Shown: positions 46,794 to 55,308 of the stretch, piece after piece
Layout: each line of letters starts with the position of its first letter
Numbering within the stretch: position 1 is the stretch's first letter
Origin: an uncultured Methanomassiliicoccales archaeon
GTDB taxonomy: Archaea > Thermoplasmatota > Thermoplasmata > Methanomassiliicoccales > Methanomethylophilaceae
Direction of reading: 5' to 3'
Assembly (NCBI GenBank): GCA_949292635.1
Contig: CASEZY010000002.1
Span: forward strand, 1 to 64,000
Length of the DNA stretch: 64,000 nt
Notes under the pieces: model-generated
Databases searched by the model: none
Seen by the model: the letters and a program-made list of their open reading frames with translations, nothing else
Told to the model about the DNA's origin: nothing
Program-made: the position numbers and the translations under genes

Positions 46794-47972
46794 ATGGAAG
46801 ACGTAGTCATTCTCAGCGCGACAAGGACCGCCATCGGAAAGTACGGAAAGACGATATCCGGGATCAAGCCCACTGAGCTCGGCGCACACTGTGTGAAGGA
46901 GGCTCTTAACAGAGCGAACCTTCAGGCGACCGACATAGACGAATGCATAATGGGCAACGTCCTTTCCGCAGGACTCGGACAGAATCCCGCCAGGCAGGCC
47001 GCCATCGGAGGAGGCCTTCCGGTGGAGATCGGTTCCTTCACCGTCAACGCGGTATGCGGATCCGGTATGAAGGCGATGATGCTGGCAGCCGATGCCATCA
47101 AGGCCGGCGAGTACAGCTGCATCATGACCGGAGGCATGGAGTCCATGTCCGGAGCCCCCTACCTGCTCCCAGGAGCCAGATGGGGATTCAGGATGAACGA
47201 CCAGCCCGCGGTGGACGCCATGGTCCACGACGGACTCTGGGACATATTCAACAACCAGCACATGGGTTTCACTGGGGAGATCGTGGCGGAGAGGTTCAAC
47301 GTCACCAGGGAGGACGCCGACGCACTGTCCGTGGAGTCCCACAAGAAGGCCGCCGCCGCACAGGCCGCTGGGAAGTTCAAGGACGAGATCGTGCCCTACA
47401 CCATATCCTCCAGGAAGGGGGACATCGTCTTCGACGCGGACGAGGGTGTCAGAGCCGACACCACCATGGAGGGTCTTGCTAAGCTCAAGCCGGTGTTCAA
47501 GAAGGACGGAGTGGTCACCGCAGGGAACTCCTCCCAGCTCAGTGACGGTGCTTCTGCACTGATAGTTGCGTCCCGCTCCTTCGCCGAGGAGCACGGCATC
47601 AAGCCCCTTGCGTCCATCGTCGCCTACGGCGAGAGAGGTGTGAAGCCCGAGCTGATCATGGAGGCCCCCATCCCCACCACCGAGTGGGTGATGAAGAAGG
47701 CCGGCATGACCATCGACGACATCGACCTCTTCGAGCACAACGAGGCCTTCGCCACCGCGTCCTGCGCCGTCAAGAAGGCCCTGAACGTGCCGGACGAGAT
47801 CTTCAACGTGAACGGCGGCGCCGTTGCGCTGGGTCATCCCATCGGATGCTCCGGTGCACGTGTGATGACCACCCTCCTGTACGCCATGAAGGACCGTCAG
47901 AAGGACGTGGGATGCGCCACCCTCTGCCTGGGCGGAGGAAACGCCGTCACCATGATCGTTCGCCGCGAGTGA
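46794..47972 (+). CDS. Acetyl-CoA C-acetyltransferase, bacterial type
   Basis: The product is 392 residues. The nucleophile is Cys88 in NAVCGSGM, with NEAFA, His348 in GHPIG and Cys352 in CSGAR. It follows the bacterial AtoB/PhaA pattern rather than the archaeal thiolase that partners with a DUF35 protein; no DUF35 or HMG-CoA synthase gene is adjacent. It probably feeds acetoacetyl-CoA to the mevalonate route. Acquisition from bacteria is an inference. Confidence 0.92.
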   Translation: MEDVVILSATRTAIGKYGKTISGIKPTELGAHCVKEALNRANLQATDIDECIMGNVLSAGLGQNPARQAAIGGGLPVEIGSFTVNAVCGSGMKAMMLAADAIKAGEYSCIMTGGMESMSGAPYLLPGARWGFRMNDQPAVDAMVHDGLWDIFNNQHMGFTGEIVAERFNVTREDADALSVESHKKAAAAQAAGKFKDEIVPYTISSRKGDIVFDADEGVRADTTMEGLAKLKPVFKKDGVVTAGNSSQLSDGASALIVASRSFAEEHGIKPLASIVAYGERGVKPELIMEAPIPTTEWVMKKAGMTIDDIDLFEHNEAFATASCAVKKALNVPDEIFNVNGGAVALGHPIGCSGARVMTTLLYAMKDRQKDVGCATLCLGGGNAVTMIVRRE

Positions 47973-48041
47973 TCGTCTCAAACCACAACGCCCTTTGCCC
48001 CGCGCAAAGGGTTTATCAATTTTCTAACAGGTAAGGAGGGC

Positions 48042-49262
48042 ATGCAGCTCGAATCCATCCTCTCCTCCATCGAAGCCTCCAGGGAGGACATCGTACGCGA
48101 CATGGTCGAGATGATCCGCATTCCTGCCATCGGCCCCTTCAACGGAGGCAAGGGCGAGGGAGAGCGGGCGGACCACGTGATGAAGTACCTCGAGGGCTTC
48201 GACTCCGTGGAGAGGGTGGACGTGCCCGACGACTGCGACCCCACCGTGATGCGCCCCAACATCCTGGCGCGGAAGAACGGGAAGGGGAAGGGGACGGTGT
48301 GGATCGTCTCGCATCTGGATACCGTGCTCCCCGGGGATCTGGCACAGTGGGATTCACCCCCCTTCGAGCCCAGGGTGGATGGTGACAAGATATACGGTCT
48401 GGGCACCGAGGACAACGGTCAGGCTGTGATAGCGTCGATCTACGGCGCCAAGTTCTTCGAATCCGGCTCCCTGAGCAAGATGTCCATAGGTCTGGCACTT
48501 GTGGCCGACGAGGAGACCAAGAGTCTGATGGGGATAGGCCATCTCATCGACGCCGGCTACTTCACCGAGGACGATTTTATCCTGGTTCCGGACTGGGGCG
48601 TCCCCGGTGGCACCATGGTGGAGGTGGCGGAGAAGCACCTCCTCTGGTTCAAGGTGGCCGTGAAGGGGAAGCAGACCCACGGGTCCACCCCGCACAAGGG
48701 GATCAACGCCTACAGGGTGAGCACGCAGCTGCTTTCGGACCTTATGTTCCGCCTGGAGCTCAGATACTACGAGGAGGACCCCTTGTTCAAGCCTCCGATA
48801 TCGACATTCGAGCCCACCAAGACGGTGGCCACGGTGGCCAGCGTGAACGTGATCCCCGCATACCACGAGTTCACCATGGACTGCAGGATCCTGCCCAAGT
48901 ACGACCCGGACGAGGTGATGGACTTCGTGTTCAAGGTCGCTTCAGAACATGCGACGCGCTCCGGCGCGGACATAGACATCGAGGTGGAGCAGGTCACCCG
49001 CTCCGGACCCCCGTCCGCCACGGACACCCCCCAGTTCAAGGCGTTCATGGATTCCGTCCGCTCCGTGGTGGACGGGGACGTGGAGGTCACCGGCGTGGGA
49101 GGCGGCACATGCGCCAACTTCTTCCGCGTAGCGGGAATGAATGCCTACGTGTGGGAATGTGGCGGCGGTACCCTGCATCAGCCCAACGAACATGTGTTCG
49201 TCAGCAACATAATCACAGATGCCAAGGTGTACGCCAACCTGTTCTACAGGCTCTGTGTCTAA
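48042..49262 (+). CDS. M20-family metallopeptidase (ArgE/DapE/dipeptidase-like)
   Basis: The product is 406 residues. Metal-binding motifs SHLDTV, GTEDNGQ, and ADEETKS are followed by the lid dimerisation domain (VKGKQTHGSTPHKGINAY) and the final ligand His in GGGTLHQPNEH. Specificity (dipeptide, acetyl-ornithine or succinyl-DAP) cannot be set from sequence. A GGTTTATCAA box near 48009 gives a nearly leaderless start. Confidence 0.88.
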   Translation: MQLESILSSIEASREDIVRDMVEMIRIPAIGPFNGGKGEGERADHVMKYLEGFDSVERVDVPDDCDPTVMRPNILARKNGKGKGTVWIVSHLDTVLPGDLAQWDSPPFEPRVDGDKIYGLGTEDNGQAVIASIYGAKFFESGSLSKMSIGLALVADEETKSLMGIGHLIDAGYFTEDDFILVPDWGVPGGTMVEVAEKHLLWFKVAVKGKQTHGSTPHKGINAYRVSTQLLSDLMFRLELRYYEEDPLFKPPISTFEPTKTVATVASVNVIPAYHEFTMDCRILPKYDPDEVMDFVFKVASEHATRSGADIDIEVEQVTRSGPPSATDTPQFKAFMDSVRSVVDGDVEVTGVGGGTCANFFRVAGMNAYVWECGGGTLHQPNEHVFVSNIITDAKVYANLFYRLCV

Positions 49263-50506
49263 TCGTCGAACAGACGGTTCAGCATCCACTGGCTGTCGAA
49301 TTTGATGATGTCGTCGTACTCCTGACCGTTGCACACGAAGGCGATGGGCTTGCCGATGGTGTGCGCGATGGACAGTGCGGCACCGCCCTTGGAGTCCGCG
49401 TCTATCTTGGTCAGTATGACGGCGTCCACGCCGATGGCCTCGTCGAACGCCTTGGCCTGTTCGACCGCATCGTTTCCTGCTAGGGAATCGCCGACGAAGA
49501 CCTTCAGGTCGGGCTTGGCCACCCTGACGATCTTTTTCATCTCGTCGATGAGGTTGCTGTTGGTCTGCATCCTGCCGGCGGTGTCGATGAGGACGCAGTC
49601 CCTGCGCTTGGCCTTGGCGTGCTCTATCGCGTCATACGCCACCGCGGCGGGGTCGGCGTCCTGGTTGTGCCTGATGATCTTGCAGCCCAGCCTGTCCGCG
49701 TGGATGGTCAGCTGCTCGATGGCACCTGCCCTGAATGTGTCGCCGGCCGCCATGACCACGGTGAATCCATGCTTCTGCAGACGGTTGGCGATCTTGGCGA
49801 TGGCGGTGGTCTTCCCGGTGCCGTTGATGCCCACGAACATGATGGACACTGGACGCTGGCGCTCCAGGAACCACTGGTCGAAATCGAATTCGTTGAGTTT
49901 GAGGACGTTGTGAACGGCGTCCTTCAGGGAGAGCTCCACGACCTCTTCCAAGGTGTGGCCCCTGCTGAACTTCTTGCCCAGCAGGTTGTCCTTGACGCCC
50001 TGTTTGATCTCCTCCGCCACGGGAAGGGCCACATCGGCCTCCATCAGGGCCACCTCAAGCTCCCAGAGCATCTCGTCCAGGCTGTCCTCCTTGATCTTCT
50101 TGGCGAACAGTCCGGCATCCTCGCCCACCTTGGGGGCGACCTGCTCCTTCGTCTCCGTCCTCTCGGCCTTGGCGGCGGCTTTCGCTTCGGCCTTCTCAGC
50201 TTTCGCTTCAGCTTTAGCCCGCTTCTTCTCCTCCTTGGCGAGCTTGATCTGCTCTTTGCGGGAGAGCTGGGGCTCCTCCTTGGGGACCTCCGGCGCCGGT
50301 GCGACGGCGGGTTTCACCTCGGGCTGGGTCGCGGGCTGAACGGGAGCGGACCCGCTCTCGGGAGCCTCCGTCCTGGGGGCTCCCATCTGAGGGGTCTCGA
50401 CGGGTTGAGGAATTTGGGGCTCCTCCTTGGGCGCTTCGGGCTCCGCCACCTCGGCGGGAGCCTTCTTGAAGAGCCCCTTGAGCTTGGACTTGAGGTTATC
50501 GAACAT
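49259..50506 (-). CDS. ftsY: SRP receptor FtsY
   Basis: The product is 415 residues. The N-terminal 135 are low-complexity, Pro/Ala/Glu/Lys-rich, as in FtsY A domains, with a charged Lys-Ala repeat around 80-115. The NG domain follows: VGINGTGKTTA, DTFRAGA, DTAGRMQ and TKIDADSKGG. It receives SRP-nascent chain complexes at the membrane. It overlaps the convergent M20 gene by 4 bp and is part of rplX-pfdA-ftsY. Confidence 0.97.
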   Translation of the reverse strand: MFDNLKSKLKGLFKKAPAEVAEPEAPKEEPQIPQPVETPQMGAPRTEAPESGSAPVQPATQPEVKPAVAPAPEVPKEEPQLSRKEQIKLAKEEKKRAKAEAKAEKAEAKAAAKAERTETKEQVAPKVGEDAGLFAKKIKEDSLDEMLWELEVALMEADVALPVAEEIKQGVKDNLLGKKFSRGHTLEEVVELSLKDAVHNVLKLNEFDFDQWFLERQRPVSIMFVGINGTGKTTAIAKIANRLQKHGFTVVMAAGDTFRAGAIEQLTIHADRLGCKIIRHNQDADPAAVAYDAIEHAKAKRRDCVLIDTAGRMQTNSNLIDEMKKIVRVAKPDLKVFVGDSLAGNDAVEQAKAFDEAIGVDAVILTKIDADSKGGAALSIAHTIGKPIAFVCNGQEYDDIIKFDSQWMLNRLFDD

Positions 50507-50515
50507 GTGAAAGGC

Positions 50516-50938
50516 TCACTGCTGCCTTCTCTGGTATTCCTGCTGGACCGCGACCTGCAGGTTGCGGTAGGCGGTGTCCATCTCCCCGATGGTCTCGTTC
50601 ACCTTGGTCAGGGCATCCCTGATCTCCGCCAGGTTGGATTCCATGTAGGCGATGGCCTCATCCAGGGTCTTCTCGACGGAGATGCGGTTGCCGATGCTGA
50701 CCACCGCCTTGGGGGCCGGGGCCACCCTGGCGGTGACGAAGGACGAGGCGCCGACGGGGACCATGATCTCGTCGCCCTCGGAGGCCTTGGCGTATGCGTT
50801 CAGGGTCTCCCTGGCGCGGGCTGCCTCCTCCGCGGATGCCGTGAGTATCTGAGCCTGCTGGGCCAGGGTCTCCAACTGTACCCTGTAGGTCTCCAGCGCG
50901 GCCATGGCCTGGCGTACCTCGTCGTCGTTCATGATCAC
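50516..50938 (-). CDS. pfdA: Prefoldin alpha subunit
   Basis: The product is 140 residues: two long coiled-coil helices flank a beta-hairpin region (GDEIMVPVGASSFVTARV) with the family motif AVSIGNRISVEKTLDEAI. Prefoldin hands unfolded proteins to the thermosome. The ATG overlaps the rplX stop, in conserved archaeal order. Confidence 0.94.
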   Translation of the reverse strand: MIMNDDEVRQAMAALETYRVQLETLAQQAQILTASAEEAARARETLNAYAKASEGDEIMVPVGASSFVTARVAPAPKAVVSIGNRISVEKTLDEAIAYMESNLAEIRDALTKVNETIGEMDTAYRNLQVAVQQEYQRRQQ

Positions 50939-51165
50939 TCACCGGTGACCTTGTACCTGACGGTGTGGTCGACGATCTCGTCGTTGGGGACCTGGTTGAC
51001 GGAGTCGATGACGATCTCCCATCTCTTGACCTTGTGCCTGCTGCCGAGGGTGGAAACGATCTGCTCCCTGGCTGCGGCCTCGTCCTCGGCCGCGACCTCG
51101 ACGTTGAAGGGCTGCATGCCCTGCCTTGCGTCCTTGAAGGAACCTGCGATGCGGTATGCAATCAT
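50935..51165 (-). CDS. rplX: Ribosomal protein LX (L18a family)
   Basis: The product is 76 residues from MIAYRIAGSFKDARQ. RHKVKRWEIVI and VPNDEIVDH fit LX/L18a. The start at 51165 was chosen because the TATA box at 51194-51204 predicts transcription starting at about 51174; an earlier in-frame codon lies upstream of it. First gene of rplX-pfdA-ftsY. Confidence 0.9.
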   Translation of the reverse strand: MIAYRIAGSFKDARQGMQPFNVEVAAEDEAAAREQIVSTLGSRHKVKRWEIVIDSVNQVPNDEIVDHTVRYKVTGE

Positions 51166-51193
51166 TTTAATCAGAAAGCCCCCAACCGTATCA

Positions 51194-51204
51194 CTCAAAT
51201 AAAG
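51194..51204 (-). promoter_or_regulatory. TATA box of rplX-pfdA-ftsY
   Basis: The minus strand reads CTTTATTTGAG, giving a leader of about 10 nt. Confidence 0.5.
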
Positions 51205-51286
51205 GTTTGTATAGCCCGCGGGCGCGACGATTTAAAAGTCAGTGCATCCGAGCACCTTATCGGGGAAAACGTGCCAGACATGCACA

Positions 51287-52501
51287 TCAGAAGAACGGGT
51301 CCTTGGAGGTGCCGTCCCCGTAGTCCGCCACCTTCCTTCCCACCAGGAAGACGGCGGCGTATTCGGGCACCTTCTGCACCCCGGGCAGCAACGAGAACCT
51401 CTGGTCCCGCAGGCGGATCTCGAATTGGCGTTTCACGTTCACGGTGACCTCCTCGTCGGAGTATTCCGTCGGCACCGCCATCGACAAGGGATCGAAATCG
51501 GTGAGCTGGGTCCTTGTCAGTGGCATCACCCTGAGCCCGGTCTTGCCGTGGATGGATCCGGGCAGTCTGATGAGCCTCTTGATGTCGGCGGTGACGGGCT
51601 CGTCCACCTCCCCGGAGAGTCTGACGGCCATGTCCTTGGCCATGATGTCGATCAGAAGATCCTGCGTCGGTTTCCTCAGGGTGGACATCTTGTTGTTCTC
51701 GAAGATCAGTTCCCTGGATTTGCGCAGGTCCGCCTGGGCGCCGTCTATCTTGCGGGTGCCGATGGACGGATACACCTTCCTCAGGTCCTTGGGGTCCATG
51801 TCGCAGATGTCGTCCACCACCACCTTGAGGCCGTTGCGCATCCTCAGATGCCATCCACCGGAGTCCGCCGGCGGGATCATGCGCACGACCCTGGCGTTGT
51901 TGATCGCCCTGCCGTTGATCACCGCGGAGCGGGTGGCCTCGTTCCTCAGCGGGAAGATGGAGTCGATGTCCAGGTTCTTGGCGGTGACGTAGTCCACCAC
52001 CTCCCTGCGCTCGTGTGTTCCGAGGCCAAGCACCTCGGGGATCTTGATGTGGGCATGGTACCCCCTCCCTCCGGAGAAGACGATGTTCACATCCTCCTCG
52101 GAGAAACCCAGGTCCCCCATGAGGAACGAATCCACCAACACGATCATCTCCCTTTTGATCTGTGCCAGCATGGCCTCGAAGGTCATGTTCTCGGCGCCGG
52201 CCAGGTGGTCCGCGTCAAGGTCGAAGATCAATTCCGCGCCCAACCACTCCTTCTCCTCCATGGTGGGGGCGGCGGGCTTGCGGTAGTACGCGGTGGAGTA
52301 GTAGCTGTGCGACGGGACCCTGGACTCCATGAACCTGTGCAGGTCCCCGGAGTTGGTGAATCCCATGTGCCTCTGCACGAAGTCCCTGTCGAAGAACATG
52401 AACCCGAACTCCCTCCTGGCGAACCTGTCCGGCAGGATCGGGGTGTGCTCCCGGTAGTACTTCCGGAACGTCCTCAGAAGGAACCTGGAGTTCTGGTCCA
52501 T
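51287..52501 (-). CDS. priS: DNA primase small subunit PriS
   Basis: The product is 404 residues with catalytic Asp residues in IFDLDADHL, the SGGRGYHAHI phosphate-binding motif and LPGSIHGKTGLRV. It synthesises RNA/DNA primers with PriL, which is not encoded in the window. A zinc-binding knuckle is not obvious. Length matches euryarchaeal PriS (about 350-410). Confidence 0.95.
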   Translation of the reverse strand: MDQNSRFLLRTFRKYYREHTPILPDRFARREFGFMFFDRDFVQRHMGFTNSGDLHRFMESRVPSHSYYSTAYYRKPAAPTMEEKEWLGAELIFDLDADHLAGAENMTFEAMLAQIKREMIVLVDSFLMGDLGFSEEDVNIVFSGGRGYHAHIKIPEVLGLGTHERREVVDYVTAKNLDIDSIFPLRNEATRSAVINGRAINNARVVRMIPPADSGGWHLRMRNGLKVVVDDICDMDPKDLRKVYPSIGTRKIDGAQADLRKSRELIFENNKMSTLRKPTQDLLIDIMAKDMAVRLSGEVDEPVTADIKRLIRLPGSIHGKTGLRVMPLTRTQLTDFDPLSMAVPTEYSDEEVTVNVKRQFEIRLRDQRFSLLPGVQKVPEYAAVFLVGRKVADYGDGTSKDPFF

Positions 52502-52555
52502 GTCTGAAAGTATCTTCGGTAAGCTATAACTACGTTATCAGCGGTGGAAATCGCC

Positions 52556-53386
52556 ATGGAACTGCCCCTCTACGACGACCATCTGCATCTGTCCCCCGCG
52601 GGTCGCAACATCGACGCCCTGCGGGAGTTCAGGGCGGCCGGAGGCACCGGGCTGACGCTGGTGAACCTGCCGTACGCGGAGGTTCAGGTGTCGGAGGCGG
52701 AGGACTTCCGCAGGCAGTACCGCATCACCGCGGGATTCGCGTCGCAAGCCCGCGACCTGGGTCTTCGCGTCCACACCGCGGTGGGACCGTATCCGATCCT
52801 CCTGATACATCTGGCGGAGCATCTCGGTCTGGAACGCGCCGAATCGATCATGGTCGAGGGGATGGACATCGCCGCCTCCATGGTGGCCTCCGGGGAAGCC
52901 GACCTGATAGGAGAGGTGGGCCGTCCCCACTTCCCCTGCGACCGTAAGTACGTGGACGCCTGCAACAGGGTGCTGCAGCACGGCATGGACCTTGCCGCGG
53001 ACATAGGCTGTCCGGTGATGATCCACTGCGAGACCGACGACGATACGTTCTCGAGTCTGGCACATATGGCGGATTCCGCTGGACTGCCCAGGAAGATGGT
53101 GATCAAACACTCCTCCCCGGCGGCGTCGCGCGGGGACTCCACATGCGGCCTCTCGGTTTCGGTGCCCGCATCACGCACCCTCCTCCGCGGATCCCTGTCC
53201 GCAGGCGGTGTGTTCATGGCGGAGACTGACTACATCGACGACCCAGCCCGCCCCGGGGCCATAATGTCGGTGACCACCGTGCCCAAGAGGATCAAGGGCC
53301 TCTATTCGTCGGGGGAGATGTCCGAGGAGGACGTCATCAGGGTGTGCCAGGACATACCGGACGAGCTCTACGCCCGTCGCCGCTGA
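52556..53386 (+). CDS. TatD-family metal-dependent hydrolase
   Basis: The product is 276 residues. Metal ligands are in DDHLHLS (HxH), LIGEVGRPH (Glu), MIHCET (His), VIKHSSP (His) and ETDYIDD (Asp), the TatD/amidohydrolase set. Archaeal members are probably DNases or small-molecule hydrolases. ATG 52556 was chosen over GTG 52544 because a CTATAACT box near 52524 predicts a start at about 52549. Confidence 0.85.
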   Translation: MELPLYDDHLHLSPAGRNIDALREFRAAGGTGLTLVNLPYAEVQVSEAEDFRRQYRITAGFASQARDLGLRVHTAVGPYPILLIHLAEHLGLERAESIMVEGMDIAASMVASGEADLIGEVGRPHFPCDRKYVDACNRVLQHGMDLAADIGCPVMIHCETDDDTFSSLAHMADSAGLPRKMVIKHSSPAASRGDSTCGLSVSVPASRTLLRGSLSAGGVFMAETDYIDDPARPGAIMSVTTVPKRIKGLYSSGEMSEEDVIRVCQDIPDELYARRR

Positions 53387-53435
53387 TCGATGACAACACC
53401 GATAGTTTTTGTATGGAAACCATAATGCGTCAGCG

Positions 53436-54176
53436 ATGACCACGGTTACCATCCGTTGCGTGTACGATGAGGGCGCCAAGGTGAACACGTCCCTCATAGG
53501 CGCCAAGGGTTCGGCGCTCCTCCTGGAGGTGGACGGACAGCGGACGCTCTTCGGCACCGGCAAGAGCGGAAGGTATCTCATCCACAACATGGAGATCCTG
53601 GATGCGGAGCCGGATTCCTACGACCGTGTCGTCATACCCTGCGGTTCATTGGACGTCATCGGAGGACTGGATGCGTTCATGGACCGCCGCACCAAGAAGG
53701 TGGACGTGTACTCCCGCCCCAACGTATGGGCCACCAAGCGCCTGCTCTCCCCTCTGATCAAGGAGGACAACGTGGGCGGTCTGGTGAAGCATGAGGTCTC
53801 CGATTGGACCGAACTGTCCCGTTCACTGGTCATAACCCCGCCGATATCGTCTGCGGCGGAGGAGCTGGCGCTGGTGGTGCCCACCCCCAAGGGCGCCGTG
53901 GTTGTGTCCGCGGGCGCCTACGACGGCCTGATGCACACCCTGGACCTTGTGAAAGGGAAATACGGCAAGATCAGAGCGGTGGTGGGAGGTGCGAACCTGC
54001 TGAAGGTGAAACAGCAGGACGTCAATGCGATCGCCGCCCGTCTGACCGATGATTTCGGGTCCCCCCAGTTACACCTGAACGGGACCACGTCGGCGGAGGG
54101 CACACAGAAACTCAGGGTCGCGCTGGGCAAGGATGCCGTGCACGACTTCTTCGCGGGGTACGATCTGGAATTCTGA
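53436..54176 (+). CDS. MBL-fold protein with degenerate metal site
   Basis: The product is 246 residues from MTTVTIRCVYDEGAKVN. The fold order resembles COG1237 beta-lactamase-like proteins related to the methanopterin-precursor synthase. Where active members have SHGHYDHTGGL it has IPCGSLDVIGGL; VVSAGAYDGLMHTL replaces the GCxHxGxxNT segment, and LHLNGTT replaces the HCTG region. All three metal motifs are therefore lost and the protein is probably non-catalytic. A TTTTTGTATG box about 25 nt upstream predicts a leaderless start at 53436. Confidence 0.7.
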   Translation: MTTVTIRCVYDEGAKVNTSLIGAKGSALLLEVDGQRTLFGTGKSGRYLIHNMEILDAEPDSYDRVVIPCGSLDVIGGLDAFMDRRTKKVDVYSRPNVWATKRLLSPLIKEDNVGGLVKHEVSDWTELSRSLVITPPISSAAEELALVVPTPKGAVVVSAGAYDGLMHTLDLVKGKYGKIRAVVGGANLLKVKQQDVNAIAARLTDDFGSPQLHLNGTTSAEGTQKLRVALGKDAVHDFFAGYDLEF

Positions 54177-54202
54177 GCGTCCCCGCTTTGCGAGGTGAAA
54201 TA

Positions 54203-55171
54203 ATGTCATCATACTCATGGGTATTCAGAACGCTGGGGATGTTCACACTCCTGACGCTGCTCCTGATGGCCATCGGGGCGGTTGTCTGTTACCTGTTCAG
54301 GTTCAATATGATGTTCGGGCTGGGGATCATGTTCGTGATCTCCTTCCTGATGTCCTTCGCATCATACTACATGAGCAAGGACATGGCCCTCAAGGCCAAC
54401 AAGGCCCGTCTGGTCTCCGAGGCCGAGGAGCCCCGTTTGTACGGAATAGTGCGGGATGTTGCCGCCAAGGCTAACGTGCCGATGCCCGAGGTGGGCATCG
54501 TGGTCACCCCGGTGCCCAATGCCTTCGCCACCGGGCGCAACCCCCAGAACGCGGCGGTCTGCGCCACCACCGGTCTGCTGGACACCCTGTCCGATGAGGA
54601 GTTGGAAGGGGTCATAGCACACGAGATGGCCCACGTGCGCAACCGCGATATCCTGGTGATGTCCGTCGCATCCATGGTAGCTTCCATGATCACGTACATC
54701 GCACACATCGCCTACTTCGCGGCCATATTCGCACCCAACAACAATGACAACAACGGTGCGGGCAACATCATAGTCGCGGTAGCGATGGTGATCCTGCTGC
54801 CTATCGCGGCCATGATGATCCAGATGGGGGTCTCCAGGAACCGTGAGTACCTGGCGGACAAGAGCGGTGCGGAGTTCACCGGTAACCCCCGGGCGCTGGC
54901 CAACGCGCTCAGGAGGATCAGCGGCGTGGACACCGAGAAGCTCTACCGCACCGAGGCCCAGCGCAGGCCGCAGCGTTCCTCCCCGTCGTCGGGATATGAT
55001 TCCAGGAACGACCCCTTCGCCAGGGGCGGGGACAGCATCTACGACTGTGCCCACATGTGGATCTCCAACCCCCTCAGGGGCGGGGGACTGTCATCCCTGT
55101 TCAGCACCCACCCTCCCATCGAGGAGAGGATCAGGCGTCTGGAGGAGATGGCCGACAAGAGAGGGCTTTGA
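54203..55171 (+). CDS. htpX: HtpX-type membrane zinc protease
   Basis: The product is 322 residues. Two N-terminal membrane helices, zinc motif His140-Glu141-His144 (AHEMAH), a second helix pair (about 160-220) and the third ligand in NREYLADKSGAEF. HtpX degrades damaged membrane proteins. GAGGTG lies 6 nt before the ATG. A Gly/Ser-rich insert (RPQRSSPSSGYDS) lies near the C-terminus. Confidence 0.95.
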   Translation: MSSYSWVFRTLGMFTLLTLLLMAIGAVVCYLFRFNMMFGLGIMFVISFLMSFASYYMSKDMALKANKARLVSEAEEPRLYGIVRDVAAKANVPMPEVGIVVTPVPNAFATGRNPQNAAVCATTGLLDTLSDEELEGVIAHEMAHVRNRDILVMSVASMVASMITYIAHIAYFAAIFAPNNNDNNGAGNIIVAVAMVILLPIAAMMIQMGVSRNREYLADKSGAEFTGNPRALANALRRISGVDTEKLYRTEAQRRPQRSSPSSGYDSRNDPFARGGDSIYDCAHMWISNPLRGGGLSSLFSTHPPIEERIRRLEEMADKRGL

Positions 55172-55177
55172 AAACCC

Positions 55178-55197
55178 TGCGGGGGTCCTCCCCCGCA
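55178..55197 (+). terminator. Terminator after htpX
   Basis: A perfect 8-bp stem TGCGGGGG / CCCCCGCA with a TCCT loop starts 7 nt past the stop; a T-rich stretch follows. Confidence 0.6.
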
Positions 55198-55280
55198 CAT
55201 CCATTCATTTTGGTATGGTCTGTCACTTGCTGTCAATCGGACAGTGCCAGCAGTTAGGAGAGATCCGTAATATTTTTTGC

Positions 55281-55300
55281 GGGGGCGCATACGCGCCCCC
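55281..55300 (-). terminator. Terminator after the HPS-RraA gene
   Basis: A perfect 8-bp stem GGGGGCGC / GCGCCCCC with a 4-nt loop lies 9 nt past the minus-strand stop at 55309. Confidence 0.55.
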
Positions 55301-55308
55301 TATGAGAA

